Assembly (NCBI RefSeq): GCF_027942865.1
Contig: NC_134529.1
Coordinates: 29,572,760 to 29,636,759, forward strand
DNA length: 64,000 nucleotides
Origin: Odontesthes bonariensis
Taxonomy: Eukaryota; Chordata; Actinopteri; Atheriniformes; Atherinopsidae
Reading direction: 5' to 3'
In this document: in pieces, positions 45,690-57,460 of the stretch
How positions within the stretch are numbered: the first letter of the stretch is position 1
How the letters are laid out: each line of letters opens with the position of its first letter
Translations under genes and position numbers: made by a program
Notes under the pieces: generated by a model
Databases searched by the model: none
What the model saw: the letters and a program-made list of their open reading frames with translations, nothing else
Told to the model about the DNA's origin: nothing

Positions 45690-46420
45690 CGGATAGCAAC
45701 CCGCCCTCGTCGAGGTTAGCTCTCCGCGGCGGCAGAGAGCGGCTGTCGGGGCGGACTGAAGCCGCGGTGTGAAGCCTCGGTCATCTTTGTTCGCCTTTTT
45801 TCATGGGACGCCACTGAGCCCCCCCACGCGCTCTGAAGTCGTTTTACCGCCGTGACAGCTCAACCTGAGGCTGGTTTCAGCTGGTCCCTGCGTCTTATGG
45901 ACATCGAACAGTAGCGGTGGGCTTTTGGTCGGTGTGCCCCACTCGGACGGACAGCGCAGTCATGTTTTCCGTGCGCATCGTCACCGCAGACTACTACCTG
46001 GCCAGCCCCATCAAGGAGCTGGACGTCGGCTACTCTGACTTTAGGGACAGCGACGTGAAGAGGGTGCCGGTGGTGCGGATATTCGGATCGACGCCAGCAG
46101 GTTGGTCAGCTCCATCAGTGTCTGTGTTGTTGAAGGTAGCGGTAGCTGAGCAGCACGCGGCAGCTGAGCAGCACGCGGCACATCCCTGGCTGTGGCTGCT
46201 GCTGGACACGCGCGTGCACAGACACGGCCCGCGGTGCTTTGTTTAAAGGGAATGTAACGGCTGCGGGGTGACAGGGAGGTGTCGGAGGGTGTCGCCACGT
46301 TGTAGCACCGCACCGCCGCTGCTGCTGCAGACGGGCTGCCTGTAGTGGTGGCAGCCCCCCGCTCCCCCCCTCGCGGCGCTGCTTTGTTGTCGCTGCCTCG
46401 GCCACATCATGGTGCGGAGG
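45690..46420 (+). promoter_or_regulatory. rev3l: CpG-rich start region of rev3l
   Basis: Local jump in CG dinucleotides and GC content surrounding the first coding exon, unlike the AT-rich flanks. This fits a CpG-island promoter and 5'UTR. No TATA box is evident. The precise start site cannot be given. Confidence 0.6.
45962..46100 (+). CDS. rev3l: DNA polymerase zeta catalytic subunit, first coding exon (partial gene)
   Basis: REV3L extends DNA past lesions together with REV7, in the nucleus. The exon codes MFSVRIVTADYYLASPIKEL, then DVGYSDFRDSDVKRVPVV and RIFGSTPAG, which matches the first exon of vertebrate REV3L (MFSVRIVTADYYMASP, VKKVPVVRVFGATPAG). This is the start of the B-family polymerase N-terminal domain. 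Donor CAG/GTTGGT at 46101, phase 1. No later exon was found up to 64000, so the rest of this roughly 3000-residue protein lies outside. Confidence 0.93.
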
Positions 46421-47154
46421 TGCTGCCACATGTCCTGCTCTGCTCTGTTTGGCTTTCATTGTGTTCACAACAACCTGTGGAGTGTGGGCAGCGTGCTGCC
46501 ACCCCGTCCTCCTTTAGGAGAGGCCGTACAAAGACCCCGGGAAATGGGTGGGAAGAAAGGCCAGTCCCCAAAGGTGACCACACCAATGTCTGCTGGCAGA
46601 AATGATTCGTGTATCTGACAGAACATCAGACTCATTTCAGGCTCCTGTGTCAGTGATCTGTCGTGTTCCCTGTATATATAAAAAAAGACTGTGTCAGAGG
46701 GGAACAGTGGTTGTCATGAGAAATAAAAACAGGCTCCCATATTGTGCATATTAATATTACAAGCCTGGAAAATAGCCTGTTGTAGCCAAATCTCATGTCA
46801 TAGAGGGCATCCACACATATTCTACTGGGCAGAGAGGACACCAACATTTAACCCTAACCCTGAACACATTCTTCCTTAAAGCTGAGCACTCGGAGCACCT
46901 TCATCCCCACACAGCAGAAGGATGCCCCCTCATAGCATTGCATTAACACGGCTTTTGCCTCCACTTTCACCCTGTTGCATGACACTGACCATATATTTTG
47001 AGAAGACTGAGTCCCCAGTGGAAGAAAATGCAGTGAAACTGGTCTCCCATGTGTCATTTCTCCTCCTTTTCCTGCAACAGGATGCATCTCCTGTTGGGAT
47101 TTAAGGCTTTAGAGCAGAGACAGTGGGTCAGAGTCAGGGTGTCAGCTCTAATCT

Positions 47155-47315
47155 GTAACGCAGGTCTGTAACACAGGTCTGTAACACAGGTCTGTAACAC
47201 AGGTCTGTAACACAGGTCTGTTACACAGGTCTGTTACACAGCTCTGTTACACAGGTCTGTTACACAGCTCTGTAACACAGCTCTGTAACGCAGCTCTGTA
47301 ACACAGGTCTGCTCG
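47155..47315. repeat. 13-bp tandem repeat, about 12 copies
   Basis: Unit GGTCTGTAACACA with TTACACA and AGCTCTG variants. Confidence 0.92.
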
Positions 47316-47862
47316 GACACACTGGCTTGAAGCCTTTCTAAATGTCTATAACTGTTTTTTTCCTAATGGTTAACTTATCTGTGACATTCAGAAGCAGGAT
47401 TCCAGTGGAAGGTAAAGAACGTTCAGACTCAGTAGTTGGCTTTGTTGCTCCAGACTTTGTGTTGTGTCAAGTTGCAGCAAGGACAGCGTACATGTCTGGG
47501 ATGTGTTCTGTACCTCCACATTCACATAGTTTAACTCTTCCCTTGTTCAGTTTATGCATCACTTGCTTGACGGTGTTTCCACAAATAAAACTGCATCACC
47601 ATCTGGAACACATTGAAGCAGAGAGGGATGTCTTTCTTGCTGAGAAACAGGCCGCACCTCCTCGGAGCTATTTGCTGTTTAATATCTCGCTCTGCCCTCA
47701 TTTGTCGACTGGTTTGGAGGGGGGGGTACCTGAGCAGTTTTGGTTAATGTGTGTCAGCCTTTATCTCATTACTGTGTTTAGCCTGGTGTAATCAACAGTG
47801 CATTCTCCATGTGGCTCTGGCTACAACCCCAGGCCTCATGTTCCCTGTCCTTTCCTGACCTA

Positions 47863-47914
47863 AGCCATGAACACTCCCACCCATCAGAAGCCATGAACAC
47901 TCCCACCCATCAGC
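47863..47914. repeat. 26-bp direct repeat, two copies
   Basis: AAGCCATGAACACTCCCACC plus CATCAG, twice in tandem (the first copy starts TAAGCC). Confidence 0.88.
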
Positions 47915-48441
47915 CCGTGTAATCTGATGCCATATTTCCTGCTTTTCAGCTCCCCTTTTTGGAAGCACTCAGTGTCTGTCCTGCTAAGTTTGAGCGTACT
48001 TCAGCTGGAAACAACCCATTCCTGGAACAGTTAAGGAAGAGGAGAATAAAAATAATATGATATGTTATTACTGCATGCTCATTCACATGTAGCATTTCTG
48101 ATGTTCAGGGTTCAGTCTGTCTTGTCTCACGCCGTTAGAGTTGCTGCAACCTTTGAGGTTCGACTGCATTGATCTCCACTCTCTATGCTGACAAGCTCAG
48201 CCCAGATGCACTAATGTGCCCCTGGACCTGCTACAGCAACAGACATACTGTTTTCTTTTTTTGCTCGGACATATGCATCTGCGTGTTTATTTGGGTTTGT
48301 TCAAGCCAAGAGAGAGACACTGCGTGACCGATTGACCTAAATATGGAGGCCAATCACAGGGCTGGATAAAAGCGTGGGCCTCTCCCTCCCTCTGCTGGGA
48401 AACTCTTCTGCCATATGAAGGAATTCCTCCTGGAACCATTA

Positions 48442-49166
48442 GCCGCTTTCGGACTGTAGGAACCTTTGGCAGTTCTAATAACCTTTTAATCCGCGGGGCC
48501 GTTTTCTCCCGTGTTCGGACATACAGGAACTCGGGGCTTTCTCCCTTAGTTCCTATAACTATTTAGCTCCTTCTCCGAGGTCGGGTCTTTTCATGGTTCT
48601 ATAGAACGAATCTAACGGAGGTGTGTGGTGGTCGGTAGCTAGGCCCCATGTCATGCTATCACGGCTGAAATGTTTCCTCATACGACACAGACACAACCGG
48701 CGCGTGTTTAATAAGTTAAACTTACACTGGTCTCATTTGTCTGCAGAGCTCTGCTCTCCTTTCTTCCTTCATGAAATGAAAAAGTATCGTCTCCTGACTC
48801 TCTCTGTGAGCTTTTCCAGCCTCGATATTAGACGCCTGATGTGATTGTCCATGATTAATATCACCATCATGCAGACCATAAACACAGTGGCCTCCCCGCT
48901 CTCCATATTAGCTTCTTGGTGGTGTTTTTTCTACTCTCCTTACTTTTACCGTTTTGTTTTGTGTTTGAATGTAGCGCTAAACGGCTAACGGCTAACACGT
49001 CACTGAAGCAGACGGCTGCGCGCAGCGCATCAGTCCCTATCAGGTCCCGACTCATGTGCGAATGCAGACTGAAACAGTTCCGCTGGGGAAGGATAGTTAT
49101 CAGAACGAAATTCGAGGAGGGTAGTTCTGATAACTACGTTCTTAGAACGGTCTGTCCGAAAGCGGC
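48442..49166 (-). mobile_element. MITE copy 2, inverted relative to 21684-22363
   Basis: 725 bp with the same GCCGCTTTCGGAC ends and TA on both sides (48440-48441 and 49167-49168). The complement matches copy 1 closely along its length, including the TCGTCTCCTGACTCTCTCTG area of the internal frame, with small indels. Confidence 0.9.
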
Positions 49167-50530
49167 TATTGACACCATAATAAGCTGACTCAAAGGGACT
49201 CTGAGGCCCATCAGGCACAAGGTCATCGTCCCCTTAACTGTTTACTTTCTTCTCTTGCTGATGGATATATAGGTTCAATTATCATGCTTTATCATTTAGC
49301 TGCTGCTCCAGTTGTCTGTAATTACTTTATGATAGACTGAGATGTATATTTGTTGATATAGTATTTCTATATAAGTCTTCCCCCTCCTGTGTACACGGGC
49401 CTGTATAACTCATGTATAAATGTGGCCGGAGGCTTTAAGCATATTATACCTAACATAAGGAAAGAATGAATTAGTCTTTGGAAGTCTAGAATGTAGAAGC
49501 TGTTGCCGCAGCGACCCGACCTCGGATAAGCAGATGACAATGGATTGATGGGAGGCTGCGTTTCACCTCATTTGGATTGTTCTTTTCTTTAAGCATTTTG
49601 GCTTTATGGACTGAAAAATAACCCAGTTAAAGTCGTGTATCAGTGCTGCACTGCCACTCAGCGATCTGTCTCACTCCCACCTGATTGCAGTTTAACAGAC
49701 GGGTCCGATGGGAACAGAGCTGAGGGTGTGTTACCCAACGAAAAGGCCAGCCAGACAGACGCTCGCAGTGCTCCAGATGTTCCCGCTGGTTGATTGTTGG
49801 CTTGCTGTATCAGAGCCCAGTGAGAGTTCTGGGGCTTTTCATGGCAGGATGTCTGTGCCAAATGTAGGCATTTTGGGGCTGTTAAGCAAACAACCCCCAC
49901 CAAAATGTAAGAGTTGATCTACATCAAGATGTCCACTCTTTGAGATGATACTTTTTGGAGACGCCGTCCCTGGAAAGTTCCTTGACAAAATGAAGGGAGC
50001 AGATTTTATTTTCTGTGCCACTTGGCAGCTGAACATCACATTGATTCTATAGCCAGCACTGATTACAGAAAATACTGATAATAATGAAGTAAGAATGGAG
50101 TCTTCCTCCTCGCACACACAACCCCTGCTTAGGACTGTTCCACCACACACAGCTGGTTGATGACAGAACATTCCACCCCAGTTCCACTGCACTATTCCCC
50201 GATACAGTCTGTTGTCATACAGGTGCTTCTTATTCTTTCTCTTTCATAGTATTCAGGTTTTAAAAAGAAGTTTGAGGTCATTGTCTGCGTTGTACTGCAG
50301 GGTGGATGTACAGAACCAGCCTCAGACAGAGCGGACCGCAGCTGGCCTTGAAGGAGCTGATGACTGCAGCGGCTGCCTTGCTGTCCTTGCTGCTGCTGTG
50401 GCCCAGTCAGACTGATTGATAGCTAGAATCGCTCCCTCTGGCTTCCTATAGGTATCCAAAGGTGTCACAATCAAGGGCGCAGGCCTGACACTGCACCTCT
50501 CCTTCCCTGTGTAGCCTGGTGTCGGTCAAC

Positions 50531-51429
50531 TTAAAGCTGCCGTCGGCAGGTTTTCAAAATTGCGAGTCTAAAGTCGGAAAATTCGAACTGATACAACTTT
50601 CAGGTCCCTCCCCCAACCTCTAACAAGCTCCGAATCGCCCCCCAAACCCCTCCCCCTCTGTGGAAGAGGTTGTGCACGTGAGTTCACACCAGTGTGCGCG
50701 CACACAAGCTGGGGCAGACTCACGCTCAGCAGCGTGTGCACAAGCTGTGATTGACAGGTAGGATTCCTCCACCCTAACTTGATTGGTTAAAAACAGCCGG
50801 GAGCGCTCTGTAGTGGCTATTCGTCCTCTTGTGTCGATAATCAAAAAACAAAAAAGATGTCAAAACCATAATAAACTAAATGAAATCAAACGGCCACTGA
50901 GACACCATGGGAGTGAATTTACGCAGGTAATTGAGTCCATTGTCCAGGCAAAAAACCACGTTTCTTTCGGTTTATTTCTCCAAAAACAAGCAAACAAACA
51001 AATGACAATGGCCTTTGCCGCCTCTCTTGCCCTGGTAAAAACCTATTTGCCCTCAGGTGCCTGCCCACCTGTGATTGCCTGCTCATCTAAGTAAACTCTC
51101 CAGTGCGCCCCAGCTACCCAGTGCTTTCAGAATAAAAGCATAATTAAATACCCAAATTAACTCAAACAATACTAAATATCATAAACAACCAAAAAAGGTT
51201 TATTCCCCAAACTAAACCCCCAAAAGATAACTAACTAATAAGTGAGGCAAATATACAAAATAACAAATAGCTCCAACACGCTCAGTTTTTGCAAGCATGA
51301 TTACAGGCTTCAGAGGGAGCTACAGATTTCGTTATTTTTCCTAAACAGCCTATTTGATATTCTACTTCCAGAATCCCATGACAGTTCAAGCTAATATGAC
51401 TAAAAAAAAGTTGCCGACTGCAGCTTTAA
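50531..51429. mobile_element. TTAA-flanked non-autonomous DNA element
   Basis: TTAA at 50531-50534 and 51426-51429; ends AGCTGCCGTCGGCA and TGCCGACTGCAGCT form inverted repeats. A TTAA target duplication is typical of piggyBac and Kolobok groups. No transposase seen; 891 bp between the TTAA sites. Confidence 0.82.
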
Positions 51430-51539
51430 TTCATTCATTCATCAGATGGGACAGGAGGAACACTGGAGCTGATGGAAAGATGGCTGATAGTGTGCATGTT
51501 TGACTTGGAATCTTTTCTTGCTGTTGATTTATTAGTTAA

Positions 51540-51890
51540 TTGCATTAATTTTATTTATATGGCACCAAATCACAACAAATGTCATCTCAAGGCACTTCAA
51601 TAATACAGTCCAATTCAAGCCAATTGGAGTGCAATTCACTGTTATCATAATCAAATCAAATCTTATTAATTAAATTCAAAATTAGTCCACTTTATTCATT
51701 CATACAGAGCCAATTCAAAAGCAGTTTCCTGGCTGAGGAAACCAGCAGACTGCACGTAAACTTCTCTTCTGTCCAACCCTCCGTCCTGAGCGTGCAGGAG
51801 GCGACTGTGGAGAGAAAAACTCCCTTTGAACAGGAAGAAACCTCCACCGGTTCTGAACATGTGGCCCGATCTGTATGAAAAAACTAATAT
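51540..51890. repeat. Teleost interspersed repeat (AAGGCACTT / GTGGAGAGAAAAACTCCC type)
   Basis: Contains ATACAGAGCCAATTCAA, GGAAACCAGCAGACTG and GGAGAGAAAAACTCCCTTT, a dispersed fish repeat I recognise by text but cannot assign to a named family with certainty. Confidence 0.5.
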
Positions 51891-53406
51891 TTCAGGTATC
51901 GCCATTTAGCTTAAAAATACCCAGATATGTTTTTTATCCTTGTCACCCAGCCCTATGCAGGAGACATGAGAAGTATATGGGTTTTCACCAAATGTTGCTC
52001 AGTCTCTTGTTTATCACCTTGCCCTCCATCTTGTTTGTTATGCCTTATATTCTCTTTTCTGGCTTTCGTCCTATTGTGTCCCATGACCTTGGTTTTTGTG
52101 CTGTCATTGACTGATGACTGACTCATGAACAACTCAACAAGTCCGCAAACTTCCAACATTTCTTTCTGCAATTTGGTTTGAAAATCTTGTAGCGTGACCC
52201 GGGCCATGGCGGCAGAAAAAGGCCAGCATTTGTTGTGAAATGCTTGCAGAGGTTTTCGCTCTGTCGGTGTCCTCTAATTTCCAGAACACGTTCCTGTGAT
52301 GTGCTTCTTTATGGTCTTCAGAGAAAGGCCTTTATTGGCACGGGCTGTTGGATCATTTCAGGTCCTTTGCTCAGTGTCAAGCACTTCCTGTCTTCTTTGT
52401 GCCCACAGAGTGAAAGAGAAAGAGAGCAGCCCCAGCTTGTGAGAGCGGGGGACTTCCCTCTGCTGCAGGAGAATTCTGCAGGCTTTCATTGGTGATTAAG
52501 ACCTTGTTGAAAGAGAATAAGAGAGTTTGGCAGGGCAGGAAAACTTACATCACTGCTGGGGTGGGGGTGCTTTAAAAAGTGCCACGCCATGCCCCTCAGT
52601 ATGGCTGTTAGTGAGGCCTGAGTGTGAGACTGGCTGGTGCATCTGTAGCACTGGGCATTCTGGAAACCCTGCTCTAAAAATAGCATGTGTGTGCGTGTCA
52701 GGGGGGTAGTTGTTTTTGTTGCTGCTTAGCTACTCTGTGGAACGTCATGATGGACATCTCCAGCTAATGATATATTCTTCATAAGATCCTTTTATCAATT
52801 CCATGCAATCTGAAGGTGTTGGCTTCATGTCTAAATGGGCACCATGGCAACGCACTGTAAGATCCATTCAACATGTATCAAGGTTGCACAAGTCAAAGTT
52901 TCTTTTTGTCTTCTTCTGGCTCTCTGAACTGTTCCAGAAGTTGGACATAACGTAACAACCTGACTGTGAAGGGAGTCTGATGGTGTAGCAGGACTTTAGG
53001 CTGCAAACCCTTAATGATGGTCTATCGCTGCTTTAATGCAGAGTCATCATTATCTGCATGACAATGTGTCTTGGAACCAAGATATTTCTAGCCGCCAGTG
53101 TTGATGAACCTTAGTAGTGTAGCATGGAATTAAAGGGGGAGGAGTGACAGAGGGTCAAGTGAGCGACATCCAACCCATTACTGTGCTGCTTCCCAGCAAA
53201 ATGGACTAGGAAAGCAGCCCATCACATTCTGGAGACAAAGGAGAGCTCTCTGCTGCTTACTATTCTCACACAGGTTTACAGATGACTTTTACCTTCTCTA
53301 CAGCTTGTTGTCTCTCTCTCGTCTCTGTCTTGGGAAGCAAAGGCTCTTGAGCTGAACTAAACATGCCAGAACCAGGGCTGTGCTGGAACAGAAAACACAG
53401 TGGAGT

Positions 53407-54335
53407 ACAATAACTAGGGATGTCACAATCAGTTTTTTTTTGCCTTCGAGTCATTTGATTTTGAGTATCTGCCAATACCGAGTCCCGATCCGATACTTCT
53501 ACAGTACATTAAAAAAATGTAGAATAGCGAAGAAACAGATCCAGGAGGTCCCCAATTCTTTATTTTCTTCACTTATTCTATCATTTAACACTTGTAAACA
53601 GAGCACTTCTGTGAGGTAGCTTGAACAACAAAAGTAATCAAGTAATAAACAAATTCTTCACATGGTAGTTTAGTGCAACAATGTCTAATATAAAAACCAG
53701 CAGCAGCTCAGCCTGAACTACCTGCAGGCATGGAAACAAATAAGCAGATAAAAGTACCACAGTGTTAGAAAGTAAGGCCACTTAGGCCAGTAATGTGCTT
53801 TAACTGCACTCCTAATTCTTCCTCTCTTCCTCTGGCTTCACAGAAGGAAATTTATGTTTTTCTTGATGAAAACCAACATCTCTACCTTGTCAGGTGTGAG
53901 CCTGTTCCTGTTCTCATCAAGGATGTTAGCCATGTCCTTCCCACCTCTTGAAATCCCAAGTTTGCATATCTCACAGTTTGCAATCGCAACGTTTTTGTCC
54001 TCCACTTTAAAATCCCTCCACCTCGCAGACATTCGGCCCCCAGCTTCAAGCTGCTGCCGTGTTCTGCTTCGCTTTACGGCAGCAAAGTGACGTCATGCTG
54101 CATGTTTCTGTGTGGAGGTGAGACGGTCTGACTCTGTACCACCACATAACAGGAAATACTAAGCTGTTATTTTTTCCCATTTGTTTTGAAATATTATAGT
54201 TCTGATAAAATAAATAATGAGAATAAATATACATATATACATAGGCTACATATCCGGTCCCTGATCGGGATGTAACGTCCGATTCCGATCGAGTCTGAAA
54301 CCATGTGATCGGATCGGGACATCCCTAACAATAAT
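53407..54335 (-). mobile_element. hAT element, internally deleted, with BED-finger remnant
   Basis: Element 53415-54327 has ends TAGGGATGTCACAATC and GATCGGGACATCCCTA; flanks ACAATAAC and ACAATAAT are an 8-bp duplication with one mismatch. On the minus strand 53838-54032 reads MSARWRDFKVEDKNVAIANC then EICKLGISRGG, a BED-type zinc-finger start, and runs straight into NRLTPDKVEMLVFIKKN, typical of the hAT C-terminal dimerisation region. The catalytic middle is therefore missing. Confidence 0.86.
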
Positions 54336-55282
54336 AGCATTTTCTTGATTAAGTTGATGTAGCATTAATGATGATTTTTAATTATCTGCCCAATCCTACT
54401 TCTAAAACAGTTAGAACCTCATTCCCCTGAGCACTTCAGTCTGCTCTTTCTGTCGCCGCTCGTTGTTCTCTGGCTATAATTTGCTCTCAGAGCTACATTT
54501 AGTGTGCTTGTGTGGGTAGGAACGAAGGAGAGGGCAGGGCACTTAGATGAAGAGAGGGAGAGCATATATGTGTGTGAGCCTTGCTCGTCTTGTGCAGCAG
54601 CTGACCCGCCATCCGTGCCTCTCCTGCTGTGTGGTGGAAAGCAAGACAGCCCTCAGCATCACATTTCCAGAGGCTGAGAAAAGGAGGGCATGCAGGGCTG
54701 GGAAATCTCTTGTTATCTGGTGAGAGATGGCTGATCAGTGAGCTGGCGTGGACACACACACAGAAACATACAGACAGAATTTTCCAGCATGTGGGAACAA
54801 TTGTGCTCCAACCAGTTCCAACCACATCACGATGAAAGGCGTAGCATCTCTGCAGCTCTTGCAGAAAGGATTGTGGGGCTCAAGATTTCCTTTCCCCAAC
54901 TTTGTTTTGCTAAAAATCTGGAAATCCTCCACGAGAAACGCTGTCTCTCCGATATGAATGTGCGACCTTGTTGTTATAGAATACTTAGCGAGGTGTAAGA
55001 TGCATTTCACTCATTGGGCCTCATGCAAAAACATTTTCGTATTCTTATCCTAAATTTCTCTCACTTTTTTTGTACGAAGGTCTCGTACGAACACGCCACG
55101 TCAGATTCAACAAACGCTCTTAACTTCAGAAAAAGTGTGTAAACGACCTGCGTAAACGATGAATCCCACCCGTGCCTATTTAAGGGCACGTGCACGAGGA
55201 TAGTAGATTTGCATACTCCACGCCCAAAATGATACCATATAAGGCTGTGCTTCCTCTCTCCTGTGCCAGGAAGTGCTGAGTC

Positions 55283-55465
55283 ATGAAAATGGCATCAAGG
55301 CACAAAAAGAACAACTTTAGGGGCTCTGAGACTGAAGTTCTGCTTTCAGAGATCCAAAAAGGAAAATCTGTCATTTTCAGCAGTGTCAGCAGTGGAATTA
55401 CGGGACCTGCTAAAGCCAAGAAATGGGAAGTTATTAAAGTGCTGTTAATTCTGTGTCACCTGTAG
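55283..55465 (+). pseudogene. Harbinger Myb/SANT-like protein, N-terminal fragment
   Basis: MKMASRHKKNNFRGSETEVL then LSEIQKGKSVIFSSVSSGI. It resembles the trihelix DNA-binding partner of Harbinger transposases and breaks off after about 60 residues, with a degraded continuation near 55460-55560. Confidence 0.7.
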
Positions 55466-55776
55466 TTCGTAATGTCACCGAAATAAAGAAGAAATGGTTT
55501 GATATGAAAATGGCTTAAAAAAACGTCTCACCATGGCCAGGCGCTCGATGACTGCAACTAAAGCCGTGCAATCAGTTGTTGCCTCATCATGATGGCTCTT
55601 TGATGGGGTGGTCCATGAGGGGGGTCTTCTGGCACCACAGCTTCTGGTCTGCCTGGGCTGGTTCAGGTAGTGGGAGACCCTCGTTCATCATGGCAATATT
55701 GCGCAAATCTGGCATGCCTTCTCTGGGCTATAGAGCAGTTTGCCCCCCGCTGTATGGAGACACACCCACCTGGCCT

Positions 55777-56122
55777 TCAGCTCCGTGCGCTCCACAACAG
55801 CACGGGTGCTTTGATGCGTATATGTGTGCAGTCTATTGCTCCGATTATATTTGGCAGTCCAGCCACGGCATGAAAGTCCCTCTTAATATGTACTTGTTGG
55901 ACAGCGGTGTATGGGAATTTGATGTACCATGGGTGATAAACTAATGAGAGCTTTGATGACCAAGGGGAGCACACGACTCACAGAGGACTGGGACACCCCC
56001 GATCTGTCTCCAATCTCCCTCTGAAAGGTTCCAGTGGCCAAAAATCCAAGGGTGGTGAGGACCTGGACGTGTGGGGGAACTGGGTTTGATCGGCGTGTTT
56101 CTCTCTGGAGTTGTGGCTCCAC
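55777..56122 (-). pseudogene. Harbinger transposase fragment (HARBI1-like)
   Basis: Two overlapping frames on the minus strand supply consecutive parts of the transposase: a helix-turn-helix-like SVSRVLPLV segment, then AGLPNIIGAIDCTHI with the first catalytic aspartate. A frameshift lies near 55890-55970. Confidence 0.82.
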
Positions 56123-56215
56123 AACATATTTGCAGCAGCACAGTCCTTGGCAGTCTAATCGCTTCCCATTGACCTTGTTATATCCAGAGTCAAATTAACC
56201 TTTAATTAGTGCATA

Positions 56216-57460
56216 ATTTAAGTACGCGTACCCCTAGTGGTACACGGAGGTACTGCAGGGGGTACGCGGCACACGGGGAGTTTTTTATTTTATTTAATTT
56301 TTTTATTAAGGCGTCTTTTATGGAGGACTGTTTATGAAGGAGACTCCAGTTTTGTGATGAATGTTACATGAGTTAGGCCTGTTAATGTATTCTTAAAAAG
56401 AGAGAGAAATGAGTTATGTTCATATATTCTTAAAAAAAAGAGAAATGTTACTTGTTTAAGTTAGATAACAAAGGAAGATTGTTTTGATTTAGTATTTATA
56501 CTATTCTGGTTAATTATTTATATTTCAAGAAAATGTTTTTTATTCTTATGTTGAATTCAACTGAGGTTAAAAAAAAGAGAGAGAAAGCCTGAGAATTTTA
56601 TGTTCAAGTTAAAGGGATAGTTCGCCTCTTTTGACATGAAGCTGTATGACATCCCATATTAGCAACATCATTTATGAACATGTTCTTACCCCCTGCTGCG
56701 TCCTGTGAGCAGAGTTCCAGCCTCGTTTTGGTGTTGATGAAGGTAGTCCGGCTAGTTGGCAGGGGCTTGAAAAATAAAGCGTTTTGCTTCTCAAAAAAAT
56801 ATGCACTCAAAAGAGTAATACATTTGCATCACAAAAATCGTTCTCGATGAAAAAGTCAGACCTCACTTCGCTTGGCGCTATTTTTTCCTCCCTTGATATC
56901 AATGCGTCCAGCCACCTAGCGACAACCGCACCTGTTACGGTGTTTGCTGCTCGGAAGCAGGGGACTGCTCGGTCTGCTCTTCGGTCTGCACGGTTTACAT
57001 TGGACGCATTGATATCAAGGGAGGCAAAACTAGCGCCAAGCGATGTGAGGTCTGACTTTCTCACCGAGAACGATTTTTGTGATGCAAATGTATTACTCTT
57101 TTGAACGCATATTGTTTTGAGAAGCAAGACGCTTTATTTTTTAAGCCCCAGCCAACTAGCCGGACTAGCTTCATCAACTCCAAAACTCAGCTGGAACTCT
57201 GCTCACAGGACGCAGCAGGGGGTAAGTCAATGTTCAGAAATGATGTTGCTGATATCGGATGTCATACAGCTTCATGTCAAAAGAGGCAAACTATCCCTTT
57301 AAGGATATTAAATAAAATGATTTTCATGTAATAACCACTGTGTTGCTCTACTTTTGGAGAATCATCGCACGCGTTGTATGTGTGAGGGGGTACTCGTGGT
57401 GTGACAAGAAGGCTCAGGGGGTACTCAGGCGAAAAACGTTTGGGAACCACTGATTTAAGT
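56216..57460. mobile_element. hAT-like element inserted in the Harbinger element
   Basis: Exact 8-bp duplication ATTTAAGT at 56216-56223 and 57453-57460. The right end is AACGTTTGGGAACCACTG, the familiar hAT-type CAGTGGTTCCCAAACGTT terminus of fish. Sub-terminal GGGGGTACNCG motifs occur at both ends. The left terminus is shorter and does not match the right one well. Confidence 0.72.
56609..57302. mobile_element. Foldback MITE, TTAA-flanked, inside the hAT-like element
   Basis: TTAA at 56609-56612 and 57299-57302. Two arms of roughly 300 bases (about 56613-56925 and 57000-57298) are inverted copies of one another; ends AGGGATAGTTCGCCTCTTTT and AAAAGAGGCAAACTATCCCT. A central part of about 70 bases separates them. 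Near-identical open frames on both strands come from this symmetry. Confidence 0.9.

Noticed and set aside
45917..46246. Longer frame starting upstream of the rev3l ATG and running through the donor
   Set aside because: It starts with GTG, not ATG, and its 3' half is intron sequence beyond the GTTGGT donor.
56784..57127. Two similar 106-residue proteins on opposite strands
   Set aside because: They mirror each other because of the foldback element's inverted arms.
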